Below are positions 25,419-34,369 of a stretch of 64,000 nucleotides of DNA, piece by piece; the first letter of the stretch is position 1; each line of letters begins with the position of its first letter. Where the stretch lies: the NCBI GenBank assembly GCA_963707975.1, contig OY970177.1:2519590-2583589 (forward strand). The letters are read 5' to 3'. The position numbers were made by a program, and so were the translations under genes. The DNA comes from CAVVXX01 sp963707975 (GTDB taxonomy: Bacteria; Pseudomonadota; Alphaproteobacteria; Micropepsales; Micropepsaceae). The notes below the pieces were generated by a model. That model did not search any database. It worked only from the letters and a program-made list of their open reading frames with translations, and had not been told where the DNA came from.

Positions 25419-28052
25419 ATGAAGCAGACTTTGCCCTGGAGCGTCGCGGGCATTCCACCCGAGGCGCGGGAAGCGGCGCGCGCGGCTGCCAGCCGCGAGG
25501 GCCTGTCCGTTGGCGACTGGCTGACGCGGCGAATCTTGGGCGAAACGGCGCAACTGAGCGAAGCCGAGGAGCGCCGGGAATTCGAAAGCGAGCGGTCACA
25601 AGCCCCTCTGGCGCCCTTGCGGTTTGCGCGCGACGAGGATACGCGCCGCGACCGCGAAGATCTGGTGGCGCGGATCGCGCGGGCCGAAGCCGAAACCGAT
25701 TCCGCCTTCCGCCGCATCGACGAGACGTTGCGCACGATGACGCGCAGGCTCGAAACCACCGAGCGCTCGCAGAATGAAGCCAGCCGCGCCATGGGCACGG
25801 CGGCAGCCGAGATCAACGCAGCCGCGCGCGACCAGGCCAACGCCTTCAGCCAGCTCACCGAGCGCATTGATCGCGTCGAGCGCCATGCCGACAGCGGGCC
25901 GCTCAAGGACGCCGTGCGCGGATTGCATCAAGGTCTATCGCGGCTCGCCGATCAGATCGCGCGGACGGCGAATGAATCCTCGACCCAAGTCTCCTCGCTC
26001 GCCAGCAACGTCGAGACAATCGCCGGCAAAATCGCCGAGACGCGCGACGTGGCTGACCGCCAAGGTCAGGCGCTGGAAGCGCGCATGACGACGCTCGCCG
26101 AGCGGGTTAAGGTTGCCGAGGAAGCCAGCGAAAACACCATGAAGGCGCTGCGCACGGCGTTGGGCCTGTTTGAATCGCGCCTGGCCGCCTCCGAGCCCAA
26201 GAGCGCCGAGGTCGAACGCAACAGGCAATACATCCACGGCCTTGAGCGCACTGCGGAGAAAATCGCGCAGCGCTTGACCGCTGCCGAAGCGAGCGCGGGC
26301 GCCACCGAACACAAGATGCAGGAAACGCTCGACCGCCATCTTTCGGCGATCGAGCGCACGCTCGACACCATCGTTCAGCGCCTCGACGTCGGCGAAAAAC
26401 AGAGCCGCGACACGCTGGGCGAATTGCGCGCCAATCTCGCCGATACCAACAAGCGCATCGACGGATTGGCAAGCGCGGCAGCGAACCCTGCGCCTGCCCC
26501 AGCAGCCGAACCTCCGGCGCCGGAACGGCCGGCGCCAGAACGGCAGATGGCTGCGCCAATTCTGGACATGCCGCCCTTCTCCGAAACGCCGATGCCGGCC
26601 TTCGAGCCCACGCCGCCGCTGGCGCCCGCGCCCATCGTGCCGCCCGCCGCTGCTGCACCCATTTTCCCTGAAGCTACGCCAACGCCGCCGTCTTTTGTGC
26701 CTGAGCCGATGGATGCCAATGTGCCGCCCACGGCCGCCGTATACGCGATCCCGCCGGCGTTTGAACCCGCGCCGCCCGCATTCGCGCCAGCGGCAGTTCT
26801 CCCCTTCGTGCCAGAGCCCCCCGCGGCGGACCCGCAACCGATGCCTGATTATCTTGCCGCCGCGCGGCGCGCGGCGCAGGCGGCCATCGATGCCGAACCG
26901 CAACAGGCGACGCACGGGCCGCTGGGAAGTTTCCGTACCTGGACGGAATCGGAGCGTGGCTCGGGCATGACCCGCATGGCGCTGATCGGCGCCATCGTGC
27001 TTCTGGTTATTGTTGCCGCACTCGCAGGTATCCTGTTCACGCAAGGCCCTGGCACCGGACCAAGCGAGGCCGTGTCCCAGCAGAGCCAGGCGGTCGGCCT
27101 GCTGTTCAAGCCGGCGAACCAGCCGCCAGCAACCGCCAACAATGCGCCCGCGCAATCGCCAGCCGTGCGGCAAAGCGCGAATGAAGAAAACACGGGCGGC
27201 GCTGCACTGCCTGCACGCCCCCTGCCGCGCGAGGAAACGCCGCCGCAGTTTTTTGGCTCGGCCGCGCCTTCCGTTGAAAATAATACGGAGACCGCGTCTG
27301 AAACCGCACCTCCACCTTCCCAGCAGGTGACGGAAGGCCCGCCCTCAGCCGTAGAGACGGCGCCCCAGGCTAATGCTCCGGCGGCCAAGGTCGCAGCGCT
27401 GACGCCCTCTGAAACCGCCAACAACGCAACGCCGCTTGCCCGCCTGACGGCGAAAGCCAAAGCGGGCGACGCCAAGGCGGAATTGCTGCTTGGCATCAAA
27501 TCTCTCGACGGCGATGGCGTGGCGGCGAGTGACGGCGAAGCGCTAAACTGGTTCAAACAGGCGGCCAATCAGGGCAATGCGCTGGCGCAATACAGGCTCG
27601 GCACGATGTATGAGCGCGGGCGCGGCATCGCCGCCGACGCCAAACAGGCCCACGACTGGTACGCCGCATCTGCGCACCAGGGCAACCGCAAGGCGATGCA
27701 CAATCTGGCTGTGTCCTTCGCGCAGGGCGCCGGAGTAGAAAAGAATTTCGCAGAGGCCGCCCACTGGTTCACGGCTGCGGCAACGCTCGGGCTGCTTGAT
27801 TCGCAGTTCAATCTGGCGGTGCTGTACGAGCGCGGGCTGGGCGTGGCTCCATCGCTCCACGATGCCTATAAGTGGTACGCCATCGCGGCGGCCCAGGGCG
27901 ACGCCGAATCAAAGACGCGGCTCGATGCGCTGGCCACCCAGATTACGCCGGCAGACAAGCTGGACGCCGAAAAACAGGCAGCCGGTTTCCGTCCTCTGCC
28001 GATGAACCGCGACGCCAACGAAGCGCCCGACATCGCCCAGGTGATTCAGTAG
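25419..28052 (+). CDS. PodJ-like polar-organiser protein with coiled coil, one membrane helix and Sel1 repeats
   Basis: An 877-residue protein. The N-terminal box MKQTLPWSVAGIPPEAREAA is typical of alphaproteobacterial PodJ-like proteins. A long Arg/Glu-rich coiled coil spans about 60-340, then a Pro/Ala-rich linker to about 500. One membrane helix lies at about 520-541 (MALIGAIVLLVIVAALAGILF). A low-complexity periplasmic stretch follows, then about five Sel1-like repeats at 672-850 (AQYRLGTMYERGRGI). The start at 25419 is preferred to 25377 because it begins at the conserved box. By analogy it would organise a cell pole or division proteins. Localisation is inferred. Confidence 0.78.
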   Translation: MKQTLPWSVAGIPPEAREAARAAASREGLSVGDWLTRRILGETAQLSEAEERREFESERSQAPLAPLRFARDEDTRRDREDLVARIARAEAETDSAFRRIDETLRTMTRRLETTERSQNEASRAMGTAAAEINAAARDQANAFSQLTERIDRVERHADSGPLKDAVRGLHQGLSRLADQIARTANESSTQVSSLASNVETIAGKIAETRDVADRQGQALEARMTTLAERVKVAEEASENTMKALRTALGLFESRLAASEPKSAEVERNRQYIHGLERTAEKIAQRLTAAEASAGATEHKMQETLDRHLSAIERTLDTIVQRLDVGEKQSRDTLGELRANLADTNKRIDGLASAAANPAPAPAAEPPAPERPAPERQMAAPILDMPPFSETPMPAFEPTPPLAPAPIVPPAAAAPIFPEATPTPPSFVPEPMDANVPPTAAVYAIPPAFEPAPPAFAPAAVLPFVPEPPAADPQPMPDYLAAARRAAQAAIDAEPQQATHGPLGSFRTWTESERGSGMTRMALIGAIVLLVIVAALAGILFTQGPGTGPSEAVSQQSQAVGLLFKPANQPPATANNAPAQSPAVRQSANEENTGGAALPARPLPREETPPQFFGSAAPSVENNTETASETAPPPSQQVTEGPPSAVETAPQANAPAAKVAALTPSETANNATPLARLTAKAKAGDAKAELLLGIKSLDGDGVAASDGEALNWFKQAANQGNALAQYRLGTMYERGRGIAADAKQAHDWYAASAHQGNRKAMHNLAVSFAQGAGVEKNFAEAAHWFTAAATLGLLDSQFNLAVLYERGLGVAPSLHDAYKWYAIAAAQGDAESKTRLDALATQITPADKLDAEKQAAGFRPLPMNRDANEAPDIAQVIQ

Positions 28053-28055
28053 AAG

Positions 28056-28179
28056 CCCCCTCCGTCGCCCTTCGGCCGACAGCTCCCCCAATGGGGGAGG
28101 ATAAAAATGATTCATGCTCCCCCACTGGGGGAGCTGTCGGCCGCGGTGCACTGGCAGCGAGGCTGACTGAGGGGCCGCT
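28056..28179. repeat. Intergenic palindromic repeat, type A, second copy
   Basis: CAGCTCCCCCAATGGGGGAGG and CTCCCCCACTGGGGGAGCTG form paired hairpins, with CGGCCGACAG/CTGTCGGCCG pairing across them. Outer CCCCTCCGTCGCC and GGCTGACTGAGGGG-like ends match the copy at 3792-3880. It directly follows the PodJ-like stop. Confidence 0.62.
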
Positions 28180-28270
28180 AAGAATGCTACAATGCGCGAG
28201 ACATGGGGATGACAGGCGACGTGATGGGTCTATAGTCCCGCTTCCGCTGCACGAGTTCCGTTTCTGATTC

Positions 28271-29191
28271 ATGGAAATCTACCTTCCCATCGCCGAAATG
28301 TCGGTCAACTGGGTGTTGATCCTCGGCCTGGGTGCAGCCGGCGGCTTTCTCTCCGGCATGTTCGGGGTGGGCGGAGGCTTCCTGATGACGCCGCTGCTGA
28401 TCTTCCTCGGCATCCCCCCTGGCATCGCGGTGGCGACCCAATCGAGCCCCATCGCGGCCGCCTCGCTGACGGGCGCGCTGGCGCAAGATCGCCGCCAGGG
28501 TGTGGACTACAAGATGGGGGTTGTCCTCCTGAGCGGCGGCCTCGTCGGCTCGGCGCTTGGCGTTTACATTTTCGCGCTGCTGCAGCGGATCGGCCAGATC
28601 GATTTGACCGTCAACGCAAGCTATGTGCTGCTGCTGGGCTCCATCGGCGGTCTGATGCTGAATGAGAGCGTTCGCTCCATCCGCGCCGCGCGCCGGGGCG
28701 AGACGGTGCGGCTGCACAAGCCCCATCAGCACATGTGGATTCACGGCCTGCCGTTCAAAATGCGCTTCCGCCGCTCGCGGCTTTACATCAGCGTGATACC
28801 GCCCATAGTGCTTGGGCTGCTGGTCGGCATCATGACCGCCATTCTGGGCGTCGGCGGCGCCTTCCTGCTGATCCCGGCGAAAATTTACCTGCTCAGGATG
28901 CCGACCAATGTCGCCATCGGTACCTCGCAGTTCCAAGTGTTTTTCGTCGCCGCAACGACCAGCATCCTGCACGCGGTCACCAACCAGACCGTGGACATCA
29001 TGCTGGCGCTTTTGCTCATCCTGGGCGGCGTCATTGGCGTGCAGTTCGGCGTGCGTGTCGGCGCGAGGCTACGCGGCGAAGAGCTGCGCGCATTACTGGC
29101 CCTGCTGGTTGTGGCGATTGCGCTCCGCATGCTTGTGGGACTGGTTATAACGCCCAGCGATATCTATTCCGTCATTACGGGCACGCCATGA
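28271..29191 (+). CDS. TauE/SafE family sulfite/organosulfonate exporter
   Basis: A 306-residue permease with eight predicted helices in two repeated halves. GAAGGFLSGMFGVGGGFLMTPLLIFLGIPP begins the first half and GIMTAILGVGGAFLLIPAKIYLL the second, the duplicated Gly-rich signature of TauE. The cytoplasmic loop between the halves contains HKPHQHMWIHGLPFKMRF. It is followed with ATGA overlap by a TIGR02186 gene, a recurring pair in Alphaproteobacteria. It probably exports a sulfur oxyanion. The substrate is not shown. Confidence 0.88.
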   Translation: MEIYLPIAEMSVNWVLILGLGAAGGFLSGMFGVGGGFLMTPLLIFLGIPPGIAVATQSSPIAAASLTGALAQDRRQGVDYKMGVVLLSGGLVGSALGVYIFALLQRIGQIDLTVNASYVLLLGSIGGLMLNESVRSIRAARRGETVRLHKPHQHMWIHGLPFKMRFRRSRLYISVIPPIVLGLLVGIMTAILGVGGAFLLIPAKIYLLRMPTNVAIGTSQFQVFFVAATTSILHAVTNQTVDIMLALLLILGGVIGVQFGVRVGARLRGEELRALLALLVVAIALRMLVGLVITPSDIYSVITGTP

Positions 29192-30048
29192 CCCTTCGAG
29201 ACGCCCTGCCGCCTCATCCTGAGGAGCGAAGCGTCTCGAAGGATAGAGGCGGCAGGGCTCTTCAGGGTGAGGGGAAAGGTGTTCGCCGTATCGCCTATCT
29301 GAGCACACTTCTTCTCTGCATATTCGCCCTGCCGGCATTTGCCGACGAGCTGGTCTCTGGCCTGTCGACCGACCTTATCGAAATCACTTCGAATTTCACC
29401 GGCACCGACATCGTGCTGTTTGGCGCTATCGAGACTACCGAAAGCGCCACGCCCGCGGAAAAACGCGACGTGGTGATCGTGATCAGCGGGCCCGAAGCCG
29501 ATCTCACCGTGCGGCGCAAAGAGCGCATCATGGGCATCTGGGTGAACACCAAGCAGGTTCATTTCGATGGCCTGCCCGGCTATTATTTCATCGCCAGCAC
29601 GCGGCCGCTCGAAGCCATTACCAGCCAGGAAATCCTGCGGCGCTTCCAGCTTGGGACATTGAACCTCGAAGCGTACACGCCGACGGGCGTTAAACCCGCT
29701 ACCGCCAATGAGTTTCGTGTTGCAGCAATAGAGGTCAAAAAAAGGGAAAGGCTCTACTGGGAAAGCGCAACCGGCATAGAATTCCTGAGCCAGTCGCTAT
29801 TCCGCGCGCGCATCCCGGTGCCGGCCGCCGTGCCGCCAGGCCAATACAAGGCCGAGGTCTATCTCTTCGAAGGCGGCATTGTGGTAGGTGCGCAATCCAC
29901 GCCGCTCTATATCGACAAGAGCGGGCTGGAGCGCCGGATCTTCGAATTCGCGCACAGCGATTCGCTGCTTTACGGGGTGGCCACGGTGCTGATGGCGACG
30001 CTGCTAGGCTGGCTGTCCTATATTCTTTTCCGCCAGAGGCTCAGTTAA
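29188..30048 (+). CDS. TIGR02186 family protein with repeat-encoded N-terminus
   Basis: A 286-residue protein. The ATG at 29188 overlaps the tauE stop. Residues 2-33 or so are encoded by a palindromic repeat and carry the frequent repeat peptide LPPHPEERSVSKD. Only then comes the Sec signal RRIAYLSTLLLCIFALPAFA, then the TIGR02186 domain (LSTDLIEITSNFTGTDIVLFGAIE) and a C-terminal membrane helix (LYGVATVLMATLLGWLSYILF). No ATG or GTG in frame lies between repeat and signal, so the repeat seems to be translated. It is probably a membrane partner of the TauE protein. Function is unknown. It overlaps the convergent gcdH stop by eight bases. Confidence 0.82.
   Translation: MTLRDALPPHPEERSVSKDRGGRALQGEGKGVRRIAYLSTLLLCIFALPAFADELVSGLSTDLIEITSNFTGTDIVLFGAIETTESATPAEKRDVVIVISGPEADLTVRRKERIMGIWVNTKQVHFDGLPGYYFIASTRPLEAITSQEILRRFQLGTLNLEAYTPTGVKPATANEFRVAAIEVKKRERLYWESATGIEFLSQSLFRARIPVPAAVPPGQYKAEVYLFEGGIVVGAQSTPLYIDKSGLERRIFEFAHSDSLLYGVATVLMATLLGWLSYILFRQRLS
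29193..29258. repeat. Palindromic repeat inside a coding region
   Basis: CCTTCGAGACGC (29193-29204) pairs with GCGTCTCGAAGG (29231-29242), and GCCCTGCCGCCTC (29203-29215) pairs with GAGGCGGCAGGGC (29246-29258). The two pairs interleave (a-b-a'-b'), so they are alternative folds or a pseudoknot. The repeat lies in frame at the start of the TIGR02186 gene. Confidence 0.75.
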
Positions 30049-31243
30049 ACGCCTGAATGCCCGTTAGCGCGCGGCCCAGGATCAGCGCGTGGATATCGTG
30101 AGTGCCTTCATAGGTGTTAACGGCTTCCAGATTGAGCACATGGCGGATGACGCCATATTCGTCGGCAACGCCGTTGGCGCCATGCATGTCGCGCGCAATG
30201 CGGGCAATTTCCAGCGCCTTGCCGCAATTGTTGCGCTTCATCAGCGAGATCATTTCGGGGGTGGACAGGCCTTCGTCGATCAGGCGGCCCAAACGCAGCG
30301 CGCCATGCAGGCCCAGCGTGATTTCGGTCAGCATATCGGCGAGCTTTTTCTGGATGAGCTGGTTGGCGGCCAGGGGCCGGCCAAACTGCTTGCGATCGAG
30401 CGTGTATGTCCTCGCGGCATGCCAGCAGAATTCGGCCGCGCCCATCACGCCCCAGGAGATGCCGTAACGCGCCTTGTTGAGGCAGCCGAAAGGACCCGCC
30501 AACCCCTTTACATTGGGCAACAGCGCCGTTTCCGGCACCAGGCAATCCTCCAGCACGATCTCGCCGGTGGGCGAAGCGCGCAGCGAAAACTTGCCTTCGA
30601 TCTTGGGGGTGGAAAAACCTTTCAGCCCGCGTTCGACCACGAAGCCGCGGATGGCGTCTTTCTCGTCGGTAAGTTTCGCCCACACCACGGCAACGTCGGC
30701 GATGGGGCTGTTGGTGATCCAGGATTTCGCGCCTGTGAGCCTAAAGCCACCCGGCGCTTTCACTGCGCGCGTCTTCATCGAGCCGGGATCGGAGCCGAAA
30801 TCGGGCTCAGTCAGGCCGAAGCAGCCGACGAGTTCGCCGGTGGCAAGCTTGGGCAGATATTTCTTGCGCTGGTCTTCGGTGCCGTAAGTGAAAATCGGAT
30901 GCATGACGAGCGAACTCTGCACGCTCATCGCCGAGCGGTAGCCGGAATCCACGCGCTCCACTTCGCGCGCCGCAAGGCCGTAACAGACGTGGTTCAACCC
31001 GGCGCAGCCATATGTTTCAGGCAGCGTGGAGCCCAAAAAACCCACCGCGCCCATTTCGCGCATGATGAGAGGATCGAATTTCTCGTGGCGGAAACCTTCG
31101 CGTACGCGGGGAAGCAGCTTCTCCTGGCAAAATCGCTGCGCGCCATCGCGCACGATGCGCTCTTCCTCCGAGAGCTCGCGGTCCAGGAGCAGCGGATCGG
31201 CCCAATCGAAGGCGGGAGCGGTGTCTTTATGCGGCGCGGTCAT
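30041..31243 (-). CDS. gcdH: Glutaryl-CoA dehydrogenase
   Basis: A 400-residue acyl-CoA dehydrogenase. FAD and substrate segments CFGLTEPDFGSDPGSMKTRA and GAKSWITNSPIADVAVVWAK are present. The C-terminal NTYEGTHDIHALILGRALTGIQAF holds the catalytic Glu (YEGTHD) and is characteristic of GcdH. The enzyme oxidatively decarboxylates glutaryl-CoA to crotonyl-CoA in lysine and tryptophan breakdown. Crotonyl-CoA is then a substrate for the FadJ/FadA enzymes in this window. It has no obvious partner in its operon. Confidence 0.92.
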   Translation of the reverse strand: MTAPHKDTAPAFDWADPLLLDRELSEEERIVRDGAQRFCQEKLLPRVREGFRHEKFDPLIMREMGAVGFLGSTLPETYGCAGLNHVCYGLAAREVERVDSGYRSAMSVQSSLVMHPIFTYGTEDQRKKYLPKLATGELVGCFGLTEPDFGSDPGSMKTRAVKAPGGFRLTGAKSWITNSPIADVAVVWAKLTDEKDAIRGFVVERGLKGFSTPKIEGKFSLRASPTGEIVLEDCLVPETALLPNVKGLAGPFGCLNKARYGISWGVMGAAEFCWHAARTYTLDRKQFGRPLAANQLIQKKLADMLTEITLGLHGALRLGRLIDEGLSTPEMISLMKRNNCGKALEIARIARDMHGANGVADEYGVIRHVLNLEAVNTYEGTHDIHALILGRALTGIQAFN

Positions 31244-31269
31244 CGCTGTCCTTTAGCAAACTTCTGGCA

Positions 31270-32031
31270 TCATATCAGCCCGAGAAAATCCGTGACCGCC
31301 TGTTTGTACAGGGGGTCGCCCACCGTGCGGTGGTGGTCACGCGCCCCCACGATTTCGAGGCGGGCATTGGGAAAGACGCGCGCAAGGCGCTCTGGCGGGC
31401 CGCTCATGTCGTCGTTCTCGCCGTTGACGAAGAGAAACGGCGTGGTGATGGCGCCAAGCTCTTCAATGGTGAAGCGCTGGCGCGGCCGCTGGATGCAGGC
31501 GGCCATGGCGGCCATATCATTGCCGACGCGTTCGGCGAAGCGGCGGAATTCCCGCGCCTGCGGATCGCCGATGGCGTTTTTATCCTTCGCCAGCAGCGCA
31601 TCGGCAATCTGCTTGGCACGCTTTTCCCACAGGCTGAAATAGGCGCCGCCGACGCCGCCCAGCACGGCGTGGGTCACGCGCTTTGGCGAATCGTGCAGCA
31701 GGCGGATTAGCAAATAGCCGCCCATCGAATAACCCATCATGTCGCAAGTTTTGATGTTCAGCGCATCGAGCACGGAAAGCGCGTCGCCCGCCATCTTGCC
31801 TTCGTCATAAGAGGCGATGTCATGCGGCTTGCCGGATTCGCCATGCCCACGATTGTCGAGGGCGATGACGCGGAAGCCCTCTTGCGTCAGCCAATCGTAC
31901 CAGCCGGGGTTGCGCCAATTGATGATGCGGCTGGAGGCAAAGCCATGGATCAGCAGAATGGGCCGCCGCCCCTCGCCCACAACATCGTAAGCGATGCGGA
32001 CGCCATCCGTGCCAGTGACGAACTCGGTCAT
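31270..32031 (-). CDS. Alpha/beta hydrolase
   Basis: A 253-residue hydrolase. The oxyanion loop region is ILLIHGFASSRIINW, followed by VIALDNRGHGESGKP. The nucleophile elbow is MMGYSMGGYLLIRLL, the acid is in FLFVNGENDDMSGPP, and the His is in EIVGARDHHRTVGDPLY. It lies last in the operon GT2-GtrA-hydrolase, with ATGA overlap to gtrA. The substrate is unknown. Linkage to GtrA suggests a lipid- or glycan-related ester. Confidence 0.88.
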   Translation of the reverse strand: MTEFVTGTDGVRIAYDVVGEGRRPILLIHGFASSRIINWRNPGWYDWLTQEGFRVIALDNRGHGESGKPHDIASYDEGKMAGDALSVLDALNIKTCDMMGYSMGGYLLIRLLHDSPKRVTHAVLGGVGGAYFSLWEKRAKQIADALLAKDKNAIGDPQAREFRRFAERVGNDMAAMAACIQRPRQRFTIEELGAITTPFLFVNGENDDMSGPPERLARVFPNARLEIVGARDHHRTVGDPLYKQAVTDFLGLI

Positions 32032-32423
32032 GCCTTCCCGTGAAACACAAAAAACTTCGAACCGAAGAAATTGAACGCGAGCCCCGCCAGCGAGCCTACA
32101 CCAAGCGCGATAAAGGGGTTCGAAAAGGGCACTGCGTCATAGGCCACCAGCACAGCATAAACGCCATAATTGACCAGCCCGCCTACCGCATTGACGGAGA
32201 GAAAGCGCGCCCATTCCCGCGCGCGGCCGCGAGAGGCCGCGGCTTCGGGGAAGGTGAAGCGCCGGTTTGCGGCCCATGTGAAAGTAGCCGCGCACAGGAA
32301 CGAAAATACGCGCGCGGAATATTTGTTAAGTCCAACCACGCGCAAGCCAAACGCGAGAACGATGGCGTCAACCACAAACCCCGCCGCGCCGACAAGCGCG
32401 AAGCGCAAGAATTTGGTGCTCAC
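32028..32423 (-). CDS. GtrA-like polyprenyl-linked sugar flippase
   Basis: A 131-residue protein with four membrane helices, the GtrA fold. FLRFALVGAAGFVVDAIVLAFGL starts it, ATFTWAANRRFTF follows helix 2, and the end reads LAFNFFGSKFFVF, all classic. The start is a GTG at 32423 that overlaps the upstream glycosyltransferase stop. GtrA proteins are thought to flip undecaprenyl-phosphate-linked sugars made by a partner GT2, which is the neighbour here. Confidence 0.9.
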   Translation of the reverse strand: MSTKFLRFALVGAAGFVVDAIVLAFGLRVVGLNKYSARVFSFLCAATFTWAANRRFTFPEAAASRGRAREWARFLSVNAVGGLVNYGVYAVLVAYDAVPFSNPFIALGVGSLAGLAFNFFGSKFFVFHGKA

Positions 32424-33364
32424 GGAAGCTCGAGACCCTGGGGGCCTGGAATGGAAAGGTAGGCCAGCCGTTTCAGCTCCCACCGCCCGCGCGTCACCGT
32501 GTCGAGGATGAGGCCGCAAACGAGCGCCAGGAACGCGAGCAACATCAGCGAAGTGGCAAGGATCGCGGTGGGCAGCCTGGGCACCAGATGCGTGCGCAGG
32601 AACTCGATCACCACCGGCGTGCCCAGCGCCGCCGAAACCGCAGCGAGAATGAAAAAGATGACCGTAAAAAACAAAAACGGCCGTTCTTCCCGCAGCAGCA
32701 CCGCCAGCGTGTTGAGGATGCGAAAGCCATCGCGAATGGTGTTGAGCTTGCTGGCGGAGCCGGCCGCGCGCTCGCGGTATTCGGTGTCGATTTCGGCGCG
32801 CGGCATGAGAAGCTGGATGGCGTGGACGGTAAGCTCGGTCTCGATGCCGAAGCCTTCAGCCGTGAACGGAAACGATTTGACGAAGCGGCGCGAGAGTGCG
32901 CGATAGCCGGTGAACAGATCGCCAACATCGGCGCCAAAAATGAAAGACGCGAGGCCCCTAAACATGCGGTTGCCCAAAATATGCCCGCGCCGGTAGGCGC
33001 CTCTGGCCGAATGCACGCGGCGGCCCGACACCATGTCGAGGCCATCGGTTATCAGTTTTGAGACCAGCGCCGGCGCGGCCGTAGCGTCGTAGGTGTCGTC
33101 GCCGTCCACTAGCACATAGATATCGGCCTCGATGTCGGCGAACATGCGGCGCATCACATTGCCCTTGCCCTTGTTGGGCTCTCGCCTGACCACGGCGCCC
33201 GCACCGGCCGCCCGCGTGATGGTCTGGTCGGTGGAGGCGTTGTCGTAAACATAAACGGTGGCCGAGGGGAGCGCGCGGCGGAAATCGCCCACCACGCGCG
33301 CGATGGCGGCCTCCTCATTATGGCAAGGCACAAGAACGGCGATGCGCGCCTGAGAATCATTCAT
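32420..33364 (-). CDS. GT2 polyprenyl-phosphate glycosyltransferase (GtrB/DPMS type)
   Basis: A 314-residue protein. The GT-A domain has VLVPCHNEEAAIARVV, VYDNASTDQT and the metal motif YVLVDGDDTYD, then TGYRALSRRFVKSFPF and GFGIETELTVHA. Two C-terminal membrane helices (FLFFTVIFFILAAVSAALG and ILATSLMLLAFLALVCGLIL) match GtrB-like enzymes. It should charge a polyprenyl phosphate with a sugar that the GtrA protein moves across the membrane. It is first in a three-gene operon and divergent from the acyltransferase. Confidence 0.9.
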   Translation of the reverse strand: MNDSQARIAVLVPCHNEEAAIARVVGDFRRALPSATVYVYDNASTDQTITRAAGAGAVVRREPNKGKGNVMRRMFADIEADIYVLVDGDDTYDATAAPALVSKLITDGLDMVSGRRVHSARGAYRRGHILGNRMFRGLASFIFGADVGDLFTGYRALSRRFVKSFPFTAEGFGIETELTVHAIQLLMPRAEIDTEYRERAAGSASKLNTIRDGFRILNTLAVLLREERPFLFFTVIFFILAAVSAALGTPVVIEFLRTHLVPRLPTAILATSLMLLAFLALVCGLILDTVTRGRWELKRLAYLSIPGPQGLELP

Positions 33365-33481
33365 GCCGGGTCATTATTCCTTTCCGGCCACGGCAAGGCC
33401 ATAGACGGAGGCGGCCGGAGGGAAACAGAAGCACATCAAGGGGCTTCATGTGGCGGCCCAAAACTGCAATTCTACGGCGCC

Positions 33482-34369
33482 ATGAACAGCCGTGAAGAGT
33501 TCGACAAATTCTCCTATGCCGCGCCGGGCGACCCGCGGCTGAAGCGGCTCGTCATCCGTTTCATCGAGAAGACGACGGGGCAGCCCTATCTCAAATGGCT
33601 GTACGAGGACAACCGCGCCAATCCGGTGCCCGGCGAAAGTTTTTGGGCGGCGGCCGTGCGCAAGCTCGAACTCAAGGTGATGTGCAACGAGGATGCGCTG
33701 GCGCGCTGGCCGCGCAAGGGCGCGCTCGTCATCGTCGCCAACCATCCGTTCGGCGTGCTCGATGGGCTGGTGATGAGTTACCTGACGTCGAAAGTGCGGC
33801 CCGATTTCCGCATCCTCACCAACAATGTGCTGAACCGCGCCGATGAGATCCGCGAGCACCTGCTGCCCATTGATTTCGAGGACACCAAGGAGGCGCTGGC
33901 CACCAATCTGAAATCGCGCGCGGCGGCGAAGGCGCATCTGTTGGCGGGCGGATGCCTGATCGTATTCCCCGCGGGCGGCGTTTCCACCGCGCCCAAACCG
34001 TGGAGCCGCCACGCCGTGGATACCGAATGGAAGAACTTCGCCGCCAAGCTGATCGTGCAGGGCAAAGCGCCCGTGGCGCCGGTTTATTTCGCGGGCCAGA
34101 ACAGCCGCCTGTTCCAGCTGGCGAGCCATGTCAGCCTGACGCTGAGGCTGTCGCTGCTGTTCAAGGAGGTGCACGGCCGCATCGGCAGCGAGGTTCACGT
34201 CCGCATCGGCGATCTCATCCCCTTCGAGCAATTGGCCAAGCTCGAACGCACGAGCGTGATGGAATATTTGCGCCGCGCCACTTATGCTCTGGGCAAGGAC
34301 ATGCCAAAAACGCGGCTCTCGCGCGTGAAGCGCCCCAAACGCGCGCCCAAGCTACATCACGCCACATGA
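33482..34369 (+). CDS. Lysophospholipid acyltransferase family protein (hemolysin-like)
   Basis: A 295-residue protein. GALVIVANHPFGVLDGLVMSYL holds the acyltransferase His-Asp motif. LIVFPAGGVSTAPKPW resembles the PlsC FPEGT-type motif. No membrane helix is obvious, so it is probably peripheral. The start ATG at 33482 (MNSREEFDKFSYA) is chosen because the upstream extension from 33320 lies in non-coding leader. Its stop overlaps the lutA start by ATGA, so it is unexpectedly in one operon with lactate oxidation genes. The acyl acceptor is unknown. Confidence 0.85.
   Translation: MNSREEFDKFSYAAPGDPRLKRLVIRFIEKTTGQPYLKWLYEDNRANPVPGESFWAAAVRKLELKVMCNEDALARWPRKGALVIVANHPFGVLDGLVMSYLTSKVRPDFRILTNNVLNRADEIREHLLPIDFEDTKEALATNLKSRAAAKAHLLAGGCLIVFPAGGVSTAPKPWSRHAVDTEWKNFAAKLIVQGKAPVAPVYFAGQNSRLFQLASHVSLTLRLSLLFKEVHGRIGSEVHVRIGDLIPFEQLAKLERTSVMEYLRRATYALGKDMPKTRLSRVKRPKRAPKLHHAT

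Noticed and set aside
3792..28179. CRISPR array from repeated palindromes
   Set aside because: The repeats are few, long, dispersed and palindromic, with no regular spacers and no cas genes.
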